Source: Dryas octopetala (taxonomy: Eukaryota > Streptophyta > Magnoliopsida > Rosales > Rosaceae). Taken from it: DNA of 64,000 nucleotides. The notes under the pieces are model-generated. The model made no database searches. It was given only the letters and a program-made list of their open reading frames with translations, and was not told the origin of the DNA. This document shows, one piece after another, positions 12,403 to 24,041 of the stretch. The stretch is taken from the NCBI GenBank assembly GCA_963921425.1, contig OY992835.1, positions 23,250,001 to 23,314,000 of the forward strand, in the 5' to 3' direction. The translations under genes were made by a program, and so were the position numbers. Position 1 is the stretch's first letter, and every line of letters starts with the position of its first letter.

Positions 12403-13948
12403 GAAAAGAATCAATATCCAAAGTAAAGATTCTAATTTTGAGAGATGGAATGAGAAGAAGAGGAAAGACTCAGCCAACCTGTTGAAATAAAGTTGGTGCA
12501 AGAAAGCCCCAAAAGAAGCAAAAGGATGAAACTTGTTAATTTGGAGACTGATCGAATCATGGGTCGGAACAAAAGAGAGCCCATTTTTGTTTTGGTAATA
12601 GATTTTCTCCTTCTGGTCCGAATGGCCTGTGTTCTCGGGTGGCAAAGCTTGAAGCTTCTTGAACAGAGTGGGAAGCACGCGGAAGCATGTGCTTACTTTT
12701 GCAAGCCTGCCAAGCCAGTTTAAATTGAGTATTATTTTTTTTTTAAAGTAAATTCTCAATAGTTATTAGCTAATAAGCCTAATATTATGAAAAAAAATAA
12801 TTCAGTGGCCTAAAGGCCCTAAACAAAAAAAAATTATATAATGGAGGATGAAAAAAATCATTTAATTGACTGTTTCAAATTAAAAATGCGTGACAGTAGT
12901 GATCATCACAAATCATAATCAAGGTTTGGCAAATGTCACCTTCTGAAAAATTGTTCTATTCAAAATTGATGTTTGACTGTGTTTGCTGGTCATTTTTTCC
13001 ACACAATCCACGGTGGTGTTGCACATTGCTTCGTAAAAGTTGACTTATTTTTCTTTTAGACACAATTTTATTTGTTTTAATCAGATCAGAATCAAACATC
13101 TCAAAGAGTTAAAAAAATTCTAAGAACATATCAGGAAATTAAGCCTGCAAGAATAACCATGTTGCACATTTAGTCATTTACTACTTACTAGTTTGTTTGT
13201 TTTTTTTGTTACAATTAAGATGGTATACAAAATGATTTTGCTATACATCCCAATTTGGTTTAATGGGAATTCAGTGTTCCTATGATTCCTATCAGTAATA
13301 ATATAGGGAATCTTGTCGGCTGATAGAATTAAAAGAGTTATTAATTGATTCATAAATTACTAGTCAAATTGTAGGCTTTTGTAACTTAGTAGTAAAGCTT
13401 ATCGAAGCAGTTAAAGGCATGGTTCTAAGGTGTGCAATTTTTATGGTTTTAATCAAATTTTTCTGTGGATGATAAGTCAAAGTCCCAAATTTAATAATTT
13501 ATGCCAAGGTTTATACTACGTATACAGATGTGACACGTGGAGGTACGTAAGCATTGCATCAATTCCAATTTCAATTTGTATATGTTGTAATGTATGATGG
13601 GTCAAACACTAGAACTGGACTACACGTTTTGTCGCATTCGATCCTATTCATACTGCCCCAGGAAAATATTGTTATTATGGTTGCATTGCATATTTGCATG
13701 TACCTTTCCTAGTTCTTATTACAAGCTCACCACCTCTGCCAGTTGAGAGCAAAGTTGATGCGATATGGTTCTCACTTCTGGGGTAGGCTTTCTGCAGGGG
13801 CAGAGGTATTAGAAGCCCAATAGCTCTAGTTCTAGCCCACCAAATCTCACTTTGTGTTGGGCCGTTTTCTTTGCTTTCGTATTTGTTTAGTTGTCACGTT
13901 GTGTGTTGGGCTGGCCCAAACTACTTATACGTTTATTAATGGACTTCT

Positions 13949-13989
13949 AAGTGTCACCAGCATTGACCAAAAGGAAAGTGTCACTAGCA
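13949..13989. mobile_element. A-rich micro-insertion with 14-bp imperfect direct repeats
   Basis: AAGTGTCACCAGCA at 13949-13962 and AAGTGTCACTAGCA at 13976-13989 differ at one base. They flank TTGACCAAAAGGA (13 bp). Confidence 0.6.
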
Positions 13990-14564
13990 AAAAATAAAAT
14001 AAAAAATTACACCGGCAATTCGTTTCTTACATGTCCTATTGGTATCTCTATTCTCTCCCCTTCCACTAGATAAAAAGAAAACAATTATTAATAAAAATCA
14101 AAGAATTAATTTTTAAAAGCCAAATTGTGTTTGTGGTTGTTGTAATTTTAGTCATGTTCTACTAAAATTCTTATAGTTTCAATCGTATTAATTTGGTTCG
14201 TATTTCTAACGGTTACAAGTTGACGATATATACTTAATTTCTGTCAATTTATTCATGAAAATATTATGTGATGCACACAAGTAGGGATATTTAAGATTTG
14301 AATGGTTTAGCTTCATTGTCGGTTTGTCACTAGAACTAGAGCATGTGTTTTGGAATTATAACTATTAGGAAATTAGAGGGTTAAAAATAGATAATACTTT
14401 GCCTTAATCCATGATTGGAGAAACCTTTCTCACAAATATATATATCAATTTTAGTCTTTTCATTTTAAATAAACAAAAATTAATTCATAAATTGAATAAA
14501 AATACCAAAATGGACATGTATTTGTGAGAAAGGATTTAAGGAGTTCCTCTAACCAAGAACTAAG

Positions 14565-14614
14565 GCAAATATTGTTCATGACAAAAAAAAAAAAAAATAC
14601 TGCAAATATTGTTC
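14565..14614. mobile_element. Poly-A micro-insertion with 13-bp target duplication
   Basis: GCAAATATTGTTC at 14565-14577 is repeated exactly at 14602-14614. The insert is ATGAC, then A15, then TACT (24 bp). Confidence 0.75.
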
Positions 14615-15264
14615 GTTAAAAATTGTGCAATTAAAATTATTGAAATCTTAGTAAAACTTGGAGCCAGACAGTAAGAGAGGTAAAATTTTTTATAAATTCT
14701 TTAGACCTCACATAAATTGCATGTCTTTGATCAGCCCAAGAGATTAGTCTAGTGCGCGAAAGCTGGCCAAGACACCCTCGGTTACCAGAGAAAAAAAAAA
14801 CAATTATAATTTCACATTCCTAATTTTATGACCCCAATGCATAATCATAGAGTAATTTCAGTTGGTGGTTAAATGGTAATGAAGCTTTTATTAATGATTG
14901 GGCTTAGAAAGACAAATATTGGAAATTACGTGTGCATTTTGAAGCCGATTACAGAAGAGGAGGCGTGAACATGCCATGACCGCGTAGCCGCCGAAAACTG
15001 AAGAATCGCAGATTTGACTTGGCTCCAACTCCAAGCCATCCAAATTCTGATTGATTTCCGAAATACCAAAAACTCAGAAAACCCCTTTCCTGTGCATCCT
15101 GCTCTATTTTGAAGCTTTTAACAGCTTCAAGCAAATCCCGTATTACATAACAGATCCCGTTTCCCATAATTTGGGACATCTCGGCTTCCGAAAAAAATGC
15201 ATTCTTGAGTCTCCCCAAAGTTTCGGCTTCCCTTATTCTCTTCAATTTCAATTTCGGCGACCCC

Positions 15265-17505
15265 ATGGCTGCATCCACCTCTCCCGCCCCCTCCATTGGC
15301 AACACCGAGATTAATTGGGACAAGTACGTTCTTTATTTCGATTACTTTTTGATTAATTCAGAAACCCATTTGTTGGATTTTTCTTTATTTGCTCGTAAAT
15401 TTTGTAGACTTTCGTTTGATGCTGTACATTGGTTGACAATATTGCTGTGAAACCCATGAATTAATTGAAGAATTAAAATGAAATCCGAATCACATATGTA
15501 TTATAGATTTTGGTTCTGGGTTAATTGAATGTTGTGCTCTATTATTGAACTCATTTGATTTGTATCCCACTTATGCAGGCTTGATAAGACTAAATTTTAT
15601 GTGGTTGGAGCTGGCTTGTTTACAGGGGTCACAGTGGCACTGTACCCGGTTTCTGTTGTGAAAACCAGGCTACAAGTTGCTTCCAAAGATGCTCTAGAGA
15701 GAGATGCATTGTCTGTAATCAGAGGCATTTGGAAAGCAGAGGGTATTCCTGGTTTGTACAGAGGCTTTGGCACAGTAATAACCGGCGCAGTTCCTGCCAG
15801 GATTATATTTCTCACTGCTTTAGAGACCACCAAGGTGGCTGCTTTCAAGTTGGTTGAACCCTTCAAGTTATCTGAACCTGCACAGGCTGCTTTGGCTAAT
15901 GGGTTAGCTGGAATGACCGCCTCGCTTTTCTCTCAGGCTGTGTTTGTTCCTATCGATGTGGTAAATAGCATTACATATAGCTCTCTAGCACATGTTTTGT
16001 GTGAGCATTTTTGTGTTAGGGGTTTGAGGTGCTAATCTTTCAGCAATGTTTTTTTGTTTAGGTTAGTCAAAGATTGATGGTGCAAGGGTATTCAGGCCAT
16101 GCGAAGTATAGTGGAGGGATGGATGTTGCTCGTAAAGTTTTGAAGGCTGATGGCATTCGGGGATTTTATAGAGGGTTTGGTCTTTCTATTATGACTTACT
16201 CTCCATCTAGTGCTGTATGGTGGGCTAGTTATGGTTCAAGCCAACGCGTCATCTGGAGGTGAGACATGGTAATTTGTTATCTATTAACTCTAATTCTGTT
16301 GGAAGAGATCGTGTATTCTAACACTCAGTGAAGTAGGTGAAAATTCTTTAATCGGTAAATGAATGTCAATAGTACGTAACTTCAGATTTTTTGTTGGACA
16401 TTCTCTTTTTATTTAAGCAGTAATGTTCTGTTAATGATATGAGTTTCTATAGCCAGTGGCCTTTACAAGGACATGACAACTCTAGAAGTGCATCAGTTTG
16501 AGGTTCATTTTAATTATCTTCCAATTTGAGTGTCTTAGTGGAACATCATGATTTTTTAATTTTTGTTGAGTGACCTTGCAATACTCTAGCCATTCATATT
16601 GATAAACTTAGCTGGTTGTAGAGGAAGTGTAAAGTTCATCAGGCCAATGAATTTCTATAATTAGGGTAATGGAGTTCATTCCTTTTAGAGAGAGAAAAAA
16701 AGGTAGAGGATTTTAGGTGTATCAAATAGGCTTTCGTCAAAAGTTCAGGTTCTTTATTGCTTGACATAATCTCATTGTTGCGTTACTTCTGGTTCATTGA
16801 GCAGGTTCTTAGGCCATGACAGTGGTTCTGATGAAGTTGCTCCTACCGTAGGGAAAATAATGTTGGTTCAAGCTACTGGTGGAATCATTGCAGGTGCAGC
16901 AGCATCCTGCATAACAACCCCATTGGACACCATCAAGACACGCTTACAGGTATTCATATAACTAGTTAGTATCTGCGGTCTTTGCTAACTTGCAGCTTGC
17001 TCATCTTCATTTGACCAAGATACTGCTAATTCTATGCTTTTTATTAATAGTTGTTGCTGTTATAGGTGATGGGGCAAGAAAAGAGACCCACTGCGAGACA
17101 AGTTGTTAAAGGCTTGATTAGAGATGAAGGCTGGAAAGGTTTTTACAGGGGGCTAGGTCCAAGATTTTTCAGCATGTCAGCATGGGGAACTTCGATGATA
17201 TTGTCTTATGAATATCTGAGTATAACTCTTACCTCTTATGCTGCCTTATTATATATTTTGGGTCTTCTTCTCATGATGTCTGTTACATTATGTTTACCTA
17301 AAGTTGTTCAACTTTTAGCTTCCAGTTACTTTTAAAAGTCATATATAGTACTCTAGGAAGGAAAAAAAATGCATTCTATATACTCTGGAAATGATGAATT
17401 TCTAGTAGTTTTCTTCTCAAGCATGAGACTAATTTTTGAAATGTGGTGTCCTGCTTTTTTTGTTTCCTTGTTCTTTCAGAGCGCTTGTGTGCGAAAGATG
17501 AATAG
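15265..17505 (+). CDS. Mitochondrial substrate carrier, SLC25A44-like
   Basis: Six exons (15265-15323, 15579-15960, 16062-16258, 16805-16949, 17066-17219, 17480-17505) give 320 residues, normal for SLC25 carriers. The three tandem repeats each show the carrier signature: YPVSVVKTRLQ, PIDVVSQRL and PLDTIKTRLQ, each followed by a second motif such as GIPGLYRGFG, GIRGFYRGFG and GWKGFYRGLG. The first signature has Ser where Asp/Glu is usual. Such carriers lie in the mitochondrial inner membrane with six transmembrane helices. Human SLC25A44 moves branched-chain amino acids; the plant substrate is not known from this sequence. The last exon encodes only the hydrophilic tail ending KRLCAKDE. The plant homologue I recall is At5g15640, next to COBL4 (At5g15630), which agrees with the neighbour here. 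Confidence 0.93.
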
Positions 17506-18359
17506 ATGTTAAACTACTTTTGGTCCTCAACCTTTTCTTCTTACCATTGAAAGGCCATGTAAGGACAGAAATTTGGTTCCGAAGTTGGCCATTGGGATTG
17601 CGGACACTAGACTGCTAATTTCAGATTTGGGATTGCGGACACCGAAGCCTACATTGTTATTTTGATCTGGGAGCCAGTCCCGTGATATCTCAAAATGCAT
17701 TACTTACTGACTTTTTGGAAAGGTTTTCAAATCCTTTCAAGAATTTTTCTACCTAGATACTTGTTATATCGTTCTTTAGGACTTGATTGAATTAATTTGT
17801 GCTATACCAAGCCATTTTTTCTTCTATAGCAAGTGTACCCTGATCAGGGAATTTCTACTTATTAATTCAGTTAATCCCATATAATTTCTCTTGATTTTGC
17901 CATGTTATTCTTCTTTCCACGTGCGTTCCCTATTGATTACATACCACTAGCAGGAACATTCAGCAGTCATTTGCAACAAGTGCGGCAGTATTAGTTACAA
18001 CTTGAGACTCATCTTCATTTAGCAACTTGAGAATTGTGATGGCATGTCAATATCGAGCATTTTATGAAATTACAAAAATACAAACAATTGAGATCCATAT
18101 CGAATATTAATTTTTCAAAAATATTTGAATGTTTTCAATGAATATTTTTAAGTCATCGATAATGTAAATGCTATGTTTGTATGTATAAAAGATAAAGCTT
18201 ATATCGAAAATAGTGAGAAGAACTAATTTACACCAACACATGGATACAATCACCTCTAGATGCTATTTACATTACATCTTGTGGCTTTAGAACATAGCAA
18301 AATCAAAACAATAATAAAAAAAAAAAACAGTGGCTTTAAACTTTTTGGTCTTAGTATGC
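17506..18359. other. Convergent intergenic region
   Basis: Between the carrier and the methyltransferase-like gene; presumably two 3' UTRs. A short direct repeat of 'ttgggattgcggacac' occurs at about 17592-17607 and 17627-17642. No gene seen. Confidence 0.5.
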
Positions 18360-19763
18360 TTAACCTCTGATCGGCTTCTCCAAAACAGCTGAGAAGAAGA
18401 GCTCATCTCCAAGCTTGTCAATCTTGGGTACTACTCTCCATAGTAGTGGCTTGTAGCCTAACCTCATAAACTCATCTGAATACAACTTCATGTCCTCCTT
18501 AAGACAGAAGAAGCGGTCTATCCAAAGAAGACCCTTTGGCCTAAGGACACGGTCCCAATCAAACAACACAAATTGAAGGAGTTCAATTCCTATCCAACCA
18601 TCCAAAAATGAAGTGGAATGGATAATGTCAAGGGTGTTGTCAAAGAAAGGCAATCTTGAGCCAATTGATGTGTAAAGAGGAAGAAGGCCTCTCAAGGCAA
18701 TGACCTCATTAAAAGGGGCCCCTAAGTTTAGGGTAGTTGATGCAATGGTAACATTCTTTTCCCTCATCATAGCAGCAAATGTTCCGGTTGTTGGGCTAAA
18801 GTCTAGGCCGATTCTTATCTCATCTGGTTTTAATTTTAGGACTTCATCAATGGTGAACTCTGCTGATTCAGACTCATTTGTTGGAGTATCCCACCATTGT
18901 TTTGAAAGGTTGAAACAGCTTGAGCATTTGAAGAAGCCTCTTCGATCCACAGTTTCTTTGGAAACAAGACAAGAGTAGTCTTTGCACTTGTAGCTGCTCC
19001 ATAGGATGTTAGCATCACTAGGTTGAGTCCAAAGAGAGGAGTTTATAGGAAATGGCTTGGTGTAGTGTGGAGGTGATTTTGTGAAGCATCTTCTTCTTGG
19101 CAACGGATCACACCCATGAACTATAAGTTTCTGAGCTAGTTCCCAATCATCTGGGCACGTACTGTTAATCTTGTAGCTCATAAACCGGTCCAAATTGGAG
19201 GTCATTTTGGCACAGGCCTGCCCAATTGATGGAGTTACTGCCTCCACCCCAAGAAAATTCTTCTTCCCAATTAGCCTGTTTGGTTTTGGTGAAGTGTAAT
19301 TATGAATCTCTCCTGAATTGAACATCTTCCCACCCATAAATTGTACTTCAGCATCGCCTTCCTCAGGATCACTGAAATCTACATCCACGTTGCTTACCTC
19401 ATCTTTAGCAGGGGGAGAACTCCTGTAGATCCCTGATAAGCCATCTGCAAGTTTGTCCAAAGAAACGGCAATGTGAAGAACCTGATCCGAAAACTTTGCA
19501 ATTGCTTTTGATTCTGAACTTTCGTTATGCAGCTGCTCCAGTAAGAAACCCAATTGGATCTGCAAATGAGAGACTTCTCTATGCAGGGAATGAGGCAAAA
19601 CAATTTGGCCTTGGGAGATATTGGCGTTAGTAGCAAAAATGGATTGTGGCAATGAAATATTGAAGCCAAAAATGAAGACTGTAAGGGGGCTGACAAGGAG
19701 AATAGCACATAACATTGTGGCAAGAAGGCATCTAAATGGCTTAGAGGTGCTCTCTTTCTGCAT
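18360..19763 (-). CDS. Type II membrane protein with a C-terminal SAM-methyltransferase-like domain
   Basis: A single uninterrupted exon of 467 residues. Residues about 12-34 (LLATMLCAILLVSPLTVFIF) form one N-terminal membrane anchor. A stem with possible coiled coil follows (LHREVSHLQIQLGFLLEQLH), then a cysteine-containing middle region with DDWELAQKLIVHGCDPLPRR. The C-terminal Rossmann-like methyltransferase domain runs from about 315 to 460 with RLPFFDNTLDIIHS and DRVLRPKGLLWIDRFF. It belongs with plant proteins such as At1g29790, described as probable methyltransferases and likely in the Golgi. The SAM-binding loop reads GLDFSPTTGTFAA, whereas catalytically convincing relatives have a glycine-rich GxGxG form here. 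Activity is therefore uncertain. Substrate unknown. Confidence 0.85.
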   Translation of the reverse strand: MQKESTSKPFRCLLATMLCAILLVSPLTVFIFGFNISLPQSIFATNANISQGQIVLPHSLHREVSHLQIQLGFLLEQLHNESSESKAIAKFSDQVLHIAVSLDKLADGLSGIYRSSPPAKDEVSNVDVDFSDPEEGDAEVQFMGGKMFNSGEIHNYTSPKPNRLIGKKNFLGVEAVTPSIGQACAKMTSNLDRFMSYKINSTCPDDWELAQKLIVHGCDPLPRRRCFTKSPPHYTKPFPINSSLWTQPSDANILWSSYKCKDYSCLVSKETVDRRGFFKCSSCFNLSKQWWDTPTNESESAEFTIDEVLKLKPDEIRIGLDFSPTTGTFAAMMREKNVTIASTTLNLGAPFNEVIALRGLLPLYTSIGSRLPFFDNTLDIIHSTSFLDGWIGIELLQFVLFDWDRVLRPKGLLWIDRFFCLKEDMKLYSDEFMRLGYKPLLWRVVPKIDKLGDELFFSAVLEKPIRG

Positions 19764-20558
19764 TTCTAAGATGGGGTTTTATTCTTTCTTGCAATTCTTC
19801 TAAGAATAACAACCATCCGAATGCTCATTCAATCCCGCACCAGCTGACTTGAAGAGTTAAGTTGGAGTCTCTTATTTTTCTATTGCATTTTCCATCCCTA
19901 GGTGCATAGTCTACTTTATAGTCGGTTTGCTTTGAACCTAAGTGATACCTCAGAGGGAAGCATCTTGATCCATGATAATATTAAACTAAAATCATTGCTA
20001 ACTCCCACAGAATTGTTCCCCCATGCACCATTTCGATCTATTTCAATTTTGATCAAATAAATAAAATGCACCAGAATTCATAGTATAGAGAGCAACCTGA
20101 TACAAACTTTGTATGTAACTAAAAACAATTCAAAATGACATAACATCTAACAACACTTCGAGGGTTCCCGTGCATAAGCACTTGTACAAAATGAAGAGTC
20201 AAAACCACTAAAAGAAAGAAAGAAAAAAAAAATGTTGAATATTAAATTCTCCAAGATCTTCTTCATGTGGTTAAGATGGTTGACTTGCACTTCCAGAGGA
20301 ATGAAAATATCATTGCTCGAAGTTGACTGACACTCAGATGCACCATTGCCACCACTGGAGAATAAAAGGGTCATCTTGATTTTGCCCCATAGAGAAAAAA
20401 GTAGACCCCTTTGTTAAATGCCATATTGCAGCAAATCAAAACTGCCAAAAAGAAACACAACAATGCATCATAAGTGTCTAGGAGATGTAACTAGCTATTT
20501 GTAATTGTAGGAGTCCACACTCAAAACAGAGCTACTAAAACACTATTTACTACCTTTG
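19764..20558. other. Intergenic, 5' flank of the methyltransferase-like gene
   Basis: The minus-strand open frame at 20147-20374 is low-complexity and unsupported. Part may be the 3' UTR of the DUF2039 gene. Nothing else seen. Confidence 0.5.
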
Positions 20559-21315
20559 TTAATTACAAACATGGACCTCATCTTCTTCTTCTTCTTCACC
20601 ACCATCATCATCTCTGCCTGACTTTGCATATTCTTCAAGTGATGCAGAGGGGAACAAATCCCCAACCTTGTTTTCTTTCTCGGTTGCATTCTTTGCTGAA
20701 CCTTTAGCTTTCTCAGCATTCATCTGTTACAGTACAATTTCAGACCATAACATGTGCAATTTCATTAACTTACAGACACAAGAAGCTCAAAAACAAATGG
20801 GTTTCGAAAACATACAGCTCGAAGCAGACTCCTCCTATCCCTTTCTCTAGCATTTTTAATGGCCTGTTACAGAATACAAAACAAACCCATCATGATTATC
20901 AATCCCATTAGCAATTTCTTGAATGCAAAAGCAATTGGAATTTGGAAAATGAGCAAGAAAATTACAAACAAACCTCCTGAAGCGACTTCTGCTCAGCCTC
21001 AACTTCCGAAGGGTCTCTTCCGACAATGCGTTCGACACGGCAACAGCACTTTGCGCAGACACCTTGTTCCTTGGCGCAAGCAGAGCAGAGTTTATGGTGA
21101 GACTGACGAACAGCTCGTTTCGTACAACGTTGGCACTTGGCCGGCTCCGTCAGGGTCTTGTACTTGCCATAACGGCGTTTCCACTCGATCTGCTCCTTGC
21201 AGCGAGGGCAGACGCCGGTGATCTCCGACAAAGGCCTGAAACGGCCTCCGACCTCGGTCTCGTTGATTTTGACGCCGGCGTTGGGCACCCATGCGTATTT
21301 GTTTTTGTGGCTCAT
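20559..21315 (-). CDS. DUF2039 protein, C9orf85 homologue
   Basis: Three exons on the minus strand (20974-21315, 20816-20863, 20559-20723) give 184 residues. The N-terminal part has paired cysteine motifs typical of DUF2039: GVCPRCKEQIEWKRRYGKYK, CQRCTKRAV, and HKLCSACAKEQGVCAKCCC, so a small zinc-binding fold is likely. After that come a basic helix (AIKNARERDRRSLLRA, encoded by the tiny exon 2) and an acidic tail rich in Asp/Glu. The molecular function of C9orf85-type proteins is not established. From memory the Arabidopsis homologue is At3g02220, directly next to COBL1 (At3g02210), which fits the neighbourhood. Intron 1 begins GTTTGT, a less common but valid donor. Confidence 0.9.
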
Positions 21316-22089
21316 CGTTTCACTTTCAGCCTTCGCAGTAGAAAGCAATTTTTAGTTCCATTAACTTAGCTCGAAAAAAGAAGAAGAAGCTCTAGGGTTT
21401 GGGAAGCCACGACACATACCGTCTTTGAAATCGGGTTTCCTGACCCGGATTGAATTGGATATGGGTTGCGCTGAAAATAATTTGGGTTTTGGGTTGGGCT
21501 GGTTTGGGAGAAGAACGAGAATTAAGGGCTACACAGAGGTTGGGCCCAATGAGTTTGTGATTTTGATGTGATGTCAATTTGTCATGCTATGGCAATGGTG
21601 CATATTAATTTGATAATTACAATAGTATGACTCGAGAACAAATTTTGAGCTATAGATAATGTATAATTACGGTTGAATTAAACTTATGAATTTTGAAATT
21701 AATTATTAAATGACTTATTATATTAAATCCAATTTTTGACTGCAATTTGTGCTTATTGATTCTCAAAATCAGCAACATTTGTTCTACAATCTCCAATCAA
21801 AGCCAATCAATCCCTAACCTTTCTTGGGTCATTAAAACACTATAAATAGGAGAATGCCTTCGAGGCCGAAATTTAGCAATCTTACCTTGTCAAACACGGC
21901 AACACAACAACATCACCCACAAGAGAAGACGCCTCAACCATAGGCTATTCTTCCACAGCAACAAAGTAAGCTTCCTCTCTCTGTATTTTAGTTTATTTTG
22001 TAATTTCATCGTTCGGTTACTTGGATTTGGGTGTTGTAAATTTTGGGAATTGAGTTTTAGTGTTTGTGTTATTGAGGAAATTGGTTTAG
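21316..22089. other. Intergenic, includes a promoter-like segment before the RNF113 fragment
   Basis: A TATAAATA box lies at 21841-21848. It is followed at about 21880-21966 by what looks like a noncoding first exon ending in a GTAAGC donor, and an acceptor TTTAG at 22085-22089. No other gene. Confidence 0.5.
21841..21848 (+). promoter_or_regulatory. TATA box upstream of the RNF113-like fragment
   Basis: TATAAATA, a canonical plant TATA element, about 250 bp before the homologous exon and about 35-40 bp before a plausible untranslated first exon. The fragment may therefore still be transcribed. Confidence 0.45.
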
Positions 22090-22389
22090 AAGCCGGTAAA
22101 GAAGCAGAACATCAGAAAGCAAAGGGTTGATGAAGATGAGGAGAAAGATGACTCAAAATCAGGGAGCAAATTGTTACCAAGACAAAGAAAAGCCCCAAAG
22201 TCTGATGGAAAGCAGTACTTTTCTAGTGGACCCTCTAAGAAGTCTGCGTCTGATGGTGGAGTAATCGTTGAGTTCAAGTCTTCGAAAGTAGGAGGTTCCC
22301 ATGGGCCTCGCAGGGCTTCTTCTGCTTACATCAGAGCTTCCATAAAATTTGATTATCAGCCAGATATCTGTAAGGATTACAACGAAGAG
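22090..22389 (+). pseudogene. Truncated fragment of a zinc finger CCCH / RNF113 (CWC24-like) gene
   Basis: The frame starting at 22090 reads KPVKKQNIRKQRVDEDEE, then GKQYFSSGPSKKSASDGG, EFKSSKVGGSHGPRRAS and IRASIKFDYQPDICKDYNE. These pieces match, in order, the N terminus and the region just before the CCCH finger of plant RNF113-type proteins such as At1g01350, a spliceosome-associated CCCH/RING protein. The segment normally lying between the FSSGPS and GGSHGP regions is missing (roughly 80-90 residues). The sequence departs from the family exactly where the first zinc-finger cysteines should start. Both the CCCH and RING domains are absent. No in-frame ATG exists in this exon, and the only upstream ATG (21854) runs into a stop. 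I read it as a pseudogene; a small chimeric gene is less likely. Confidence 0.75.
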
Positions 22390-22774
22390 GAACTGGCTTG
22401 CATGTCAAGAAAAACCATTAATCAAGTAGAAAGCACTACTTGTCACTCTATAATTTTTTGCAGTTTCATTAACTTTGGTAAATAGAGCAGTTTCTTTGTT
22501 ATGGGTAAAAAACAACTTCAAGAAGTGATGAGAGAAAAAGAGGGGAATGTGAAGAGAAGAAAATGTAAATTCAGTGATCAAATATTGGTCAATTCTGTTT
22601 TTCAGAATATAATAAATATAGATGATTTTGGTAAAAAGCAGAAGAACTAATTTTCTTACACGTTTAGTGATGTTTGTAGTTCAACCAAACTAATCTCTTC
22701 TCTTACTCTCAATAATAATTCTTGTAATTTAATATTTGTTTTTGGATATTAATGGATGTGTATGGATGAGCACT
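22390..22774. other. Spacer between the RNF113 fragment and the frameshifted MMP
   Basis: AT-rich, with no coding signal; the right end is probably 3' UTR of the minus-strand metalloproteinase copy. Confidence 0.5.
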
Positions 22775-23663
22775 CTACGGCTGGGAGTACAGAGCTCGTA
22801 TGCCAGCAATGTCATCACTATGCAAAGCCCTCTTGGTCATTCCAGGATCAACATAAGGATACATAATTGCATTAGGAGTTGTACTATGTTGAAGTCCAAG
22901 AAGGTGCCCTATTTCGTGTATGGCCACCCACACCAGATCAAATTTGCCCGCACTTGGTGGCTTCAAGCTCCAATTCTCATCTGCATCCACGTGTACCCTT
23001 CCATCCATGGGCGCAAAAGCATGGGCCAAAATCTTACCCGGCCCATCAAACGGGATTCCATCCCCATGTTCTTCGCGTTGAAAGCTAATGAAAAGGTCAG
23101 CTGGTAAGTCCGACCCAATTTGTTCAAATGTGAACTTGGATACCTTGGCCCATAATCCGAAAGCTTGGATGCAAGCGTCTCTCAAAGCGTAGACCCCCAC
23201 TTGACTTTGGGCTACATCGGTGAATTTGTAGGTGAGATCATACTTTGTGGGTGGCCATTTAAAATTTCCACCAAAGAAGGCATACTGGGGGCTGATCCCA
23301 ACACCATTGGGCCCATATGATCCATGGCCCATGGATTTTATCAGGCACACCACACCGTGGAGAGTGTATTCGATGGATGGTTTTGGAATCAAGCTTTCCC
23401 GTAACATTCAAATTGTAGGTTTTTTGGAACATTTTTAGTGCATATTCCAAGCCGGTGGTCATAGTGGTAACATTGGAGTCTCTCAAAGCGTCATCGTTTA
23501 GGTACCCAAAGGCCCTCAGGTAGCTTCTAAGCTCTTGAAGCCCTATTAAGGTACTGTGTCCCTCTCCATTTTGATGTGATTGAACAATTTGAACTATAAA
23601 AACCTGCACTGCTAGAAGGGGAATTAAAGCTCCCACAAGAAAGGAAATTTTTTTTGTGGCCAT
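22775..23663 (-). pseudogene. Matrix metalloproteinase copy with a 1-nt frameshift
   Basis: Two overlapping minus-strand frames together cover a whole plant matrixin. The first (start 23663) gives a signal peptide (FLVGALIPLLAVQVFIVQIV), the propeptide with LRSYLRAFGYLND and the cysteine switch PRCGVPD. The second gives KWPPTKYDLTY and the zinc site HEIGHLLGLQHS, then IMYPYVDPG and a normal end. The frames join at the run of four A (minus strand; 23336-23339), where one extra base explains the shift: the first frame continues into unrelated residues. No intron can fit because plant MMP genes are intronless and the homology is continuous. All active-site residues are intact, so the break is either very recent or a sequence error. 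The intact tandem neighbour is at 24042-24932. Confidence 0.85.
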
Positions 23664-24041
23664 TGGTACCTAAAAAACCACTCAAAAGTCAAAACCAATA
23701 TTATATTGCTACCTGTGTGGCATAATAGAGAGTGCCTGCATTTAATTATTTATAATACTGTCTTAGGAGAGTTTTTAATCTTCATACATGCATGGAATTA
23801 ACATATTGCCATTAATGGATGGACCAATTTTCCATGCATAACATATTCTCTATATTTTGTATCCAAGAAAGTTTGGTATGTATATGAATATATGGGATAT
23901 GGTCAGGGCAATCTTGCTGACCATTTATTTCTAAATAATGCCAATGACATTTATAAACCAAAACGTAACGAAAAAATATTTAATTTTCCACAATCAACTC
24001 AATCATTTCTCGTACACCCGCATCATGCGTTTAGATGTACT
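23664..24041. other. Spacer between tandem MMP copies
   Basis: Promoter of the left copy plus 3' flank of the right one; nothing further seen. Confidence 0.5.

Larger units (their letters stand above)
12403..15264. other. Intergenic; two micro-insertions, no gene seen
   Basis: Includes the upstream flank of the COBL1-type gene and, at the right end, the 5' UTR of the mitochondrial carrier (antisense open frame at 14949-15323 is a shadow of it). Short poly-A/T or A-rich insertions with direct repeats occur at 13949-13989 and 14565-14614. The frame at 12376-12759 is not supported as a gene. Confidence 0.5.

Noticed and set aside
12376..12759. 127-codon minus-strand open frame upstream of the COBL1-type gene
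   Set aside because: No homology; only its last few codons, around 12402, are of interest as a candidate first exon.
14949..15323. 124-codon frame antisense to the carrier first exon
   Set aside because: Shadow of the 5' UTR and first exon of the plus-strand mitochondrial carrier.
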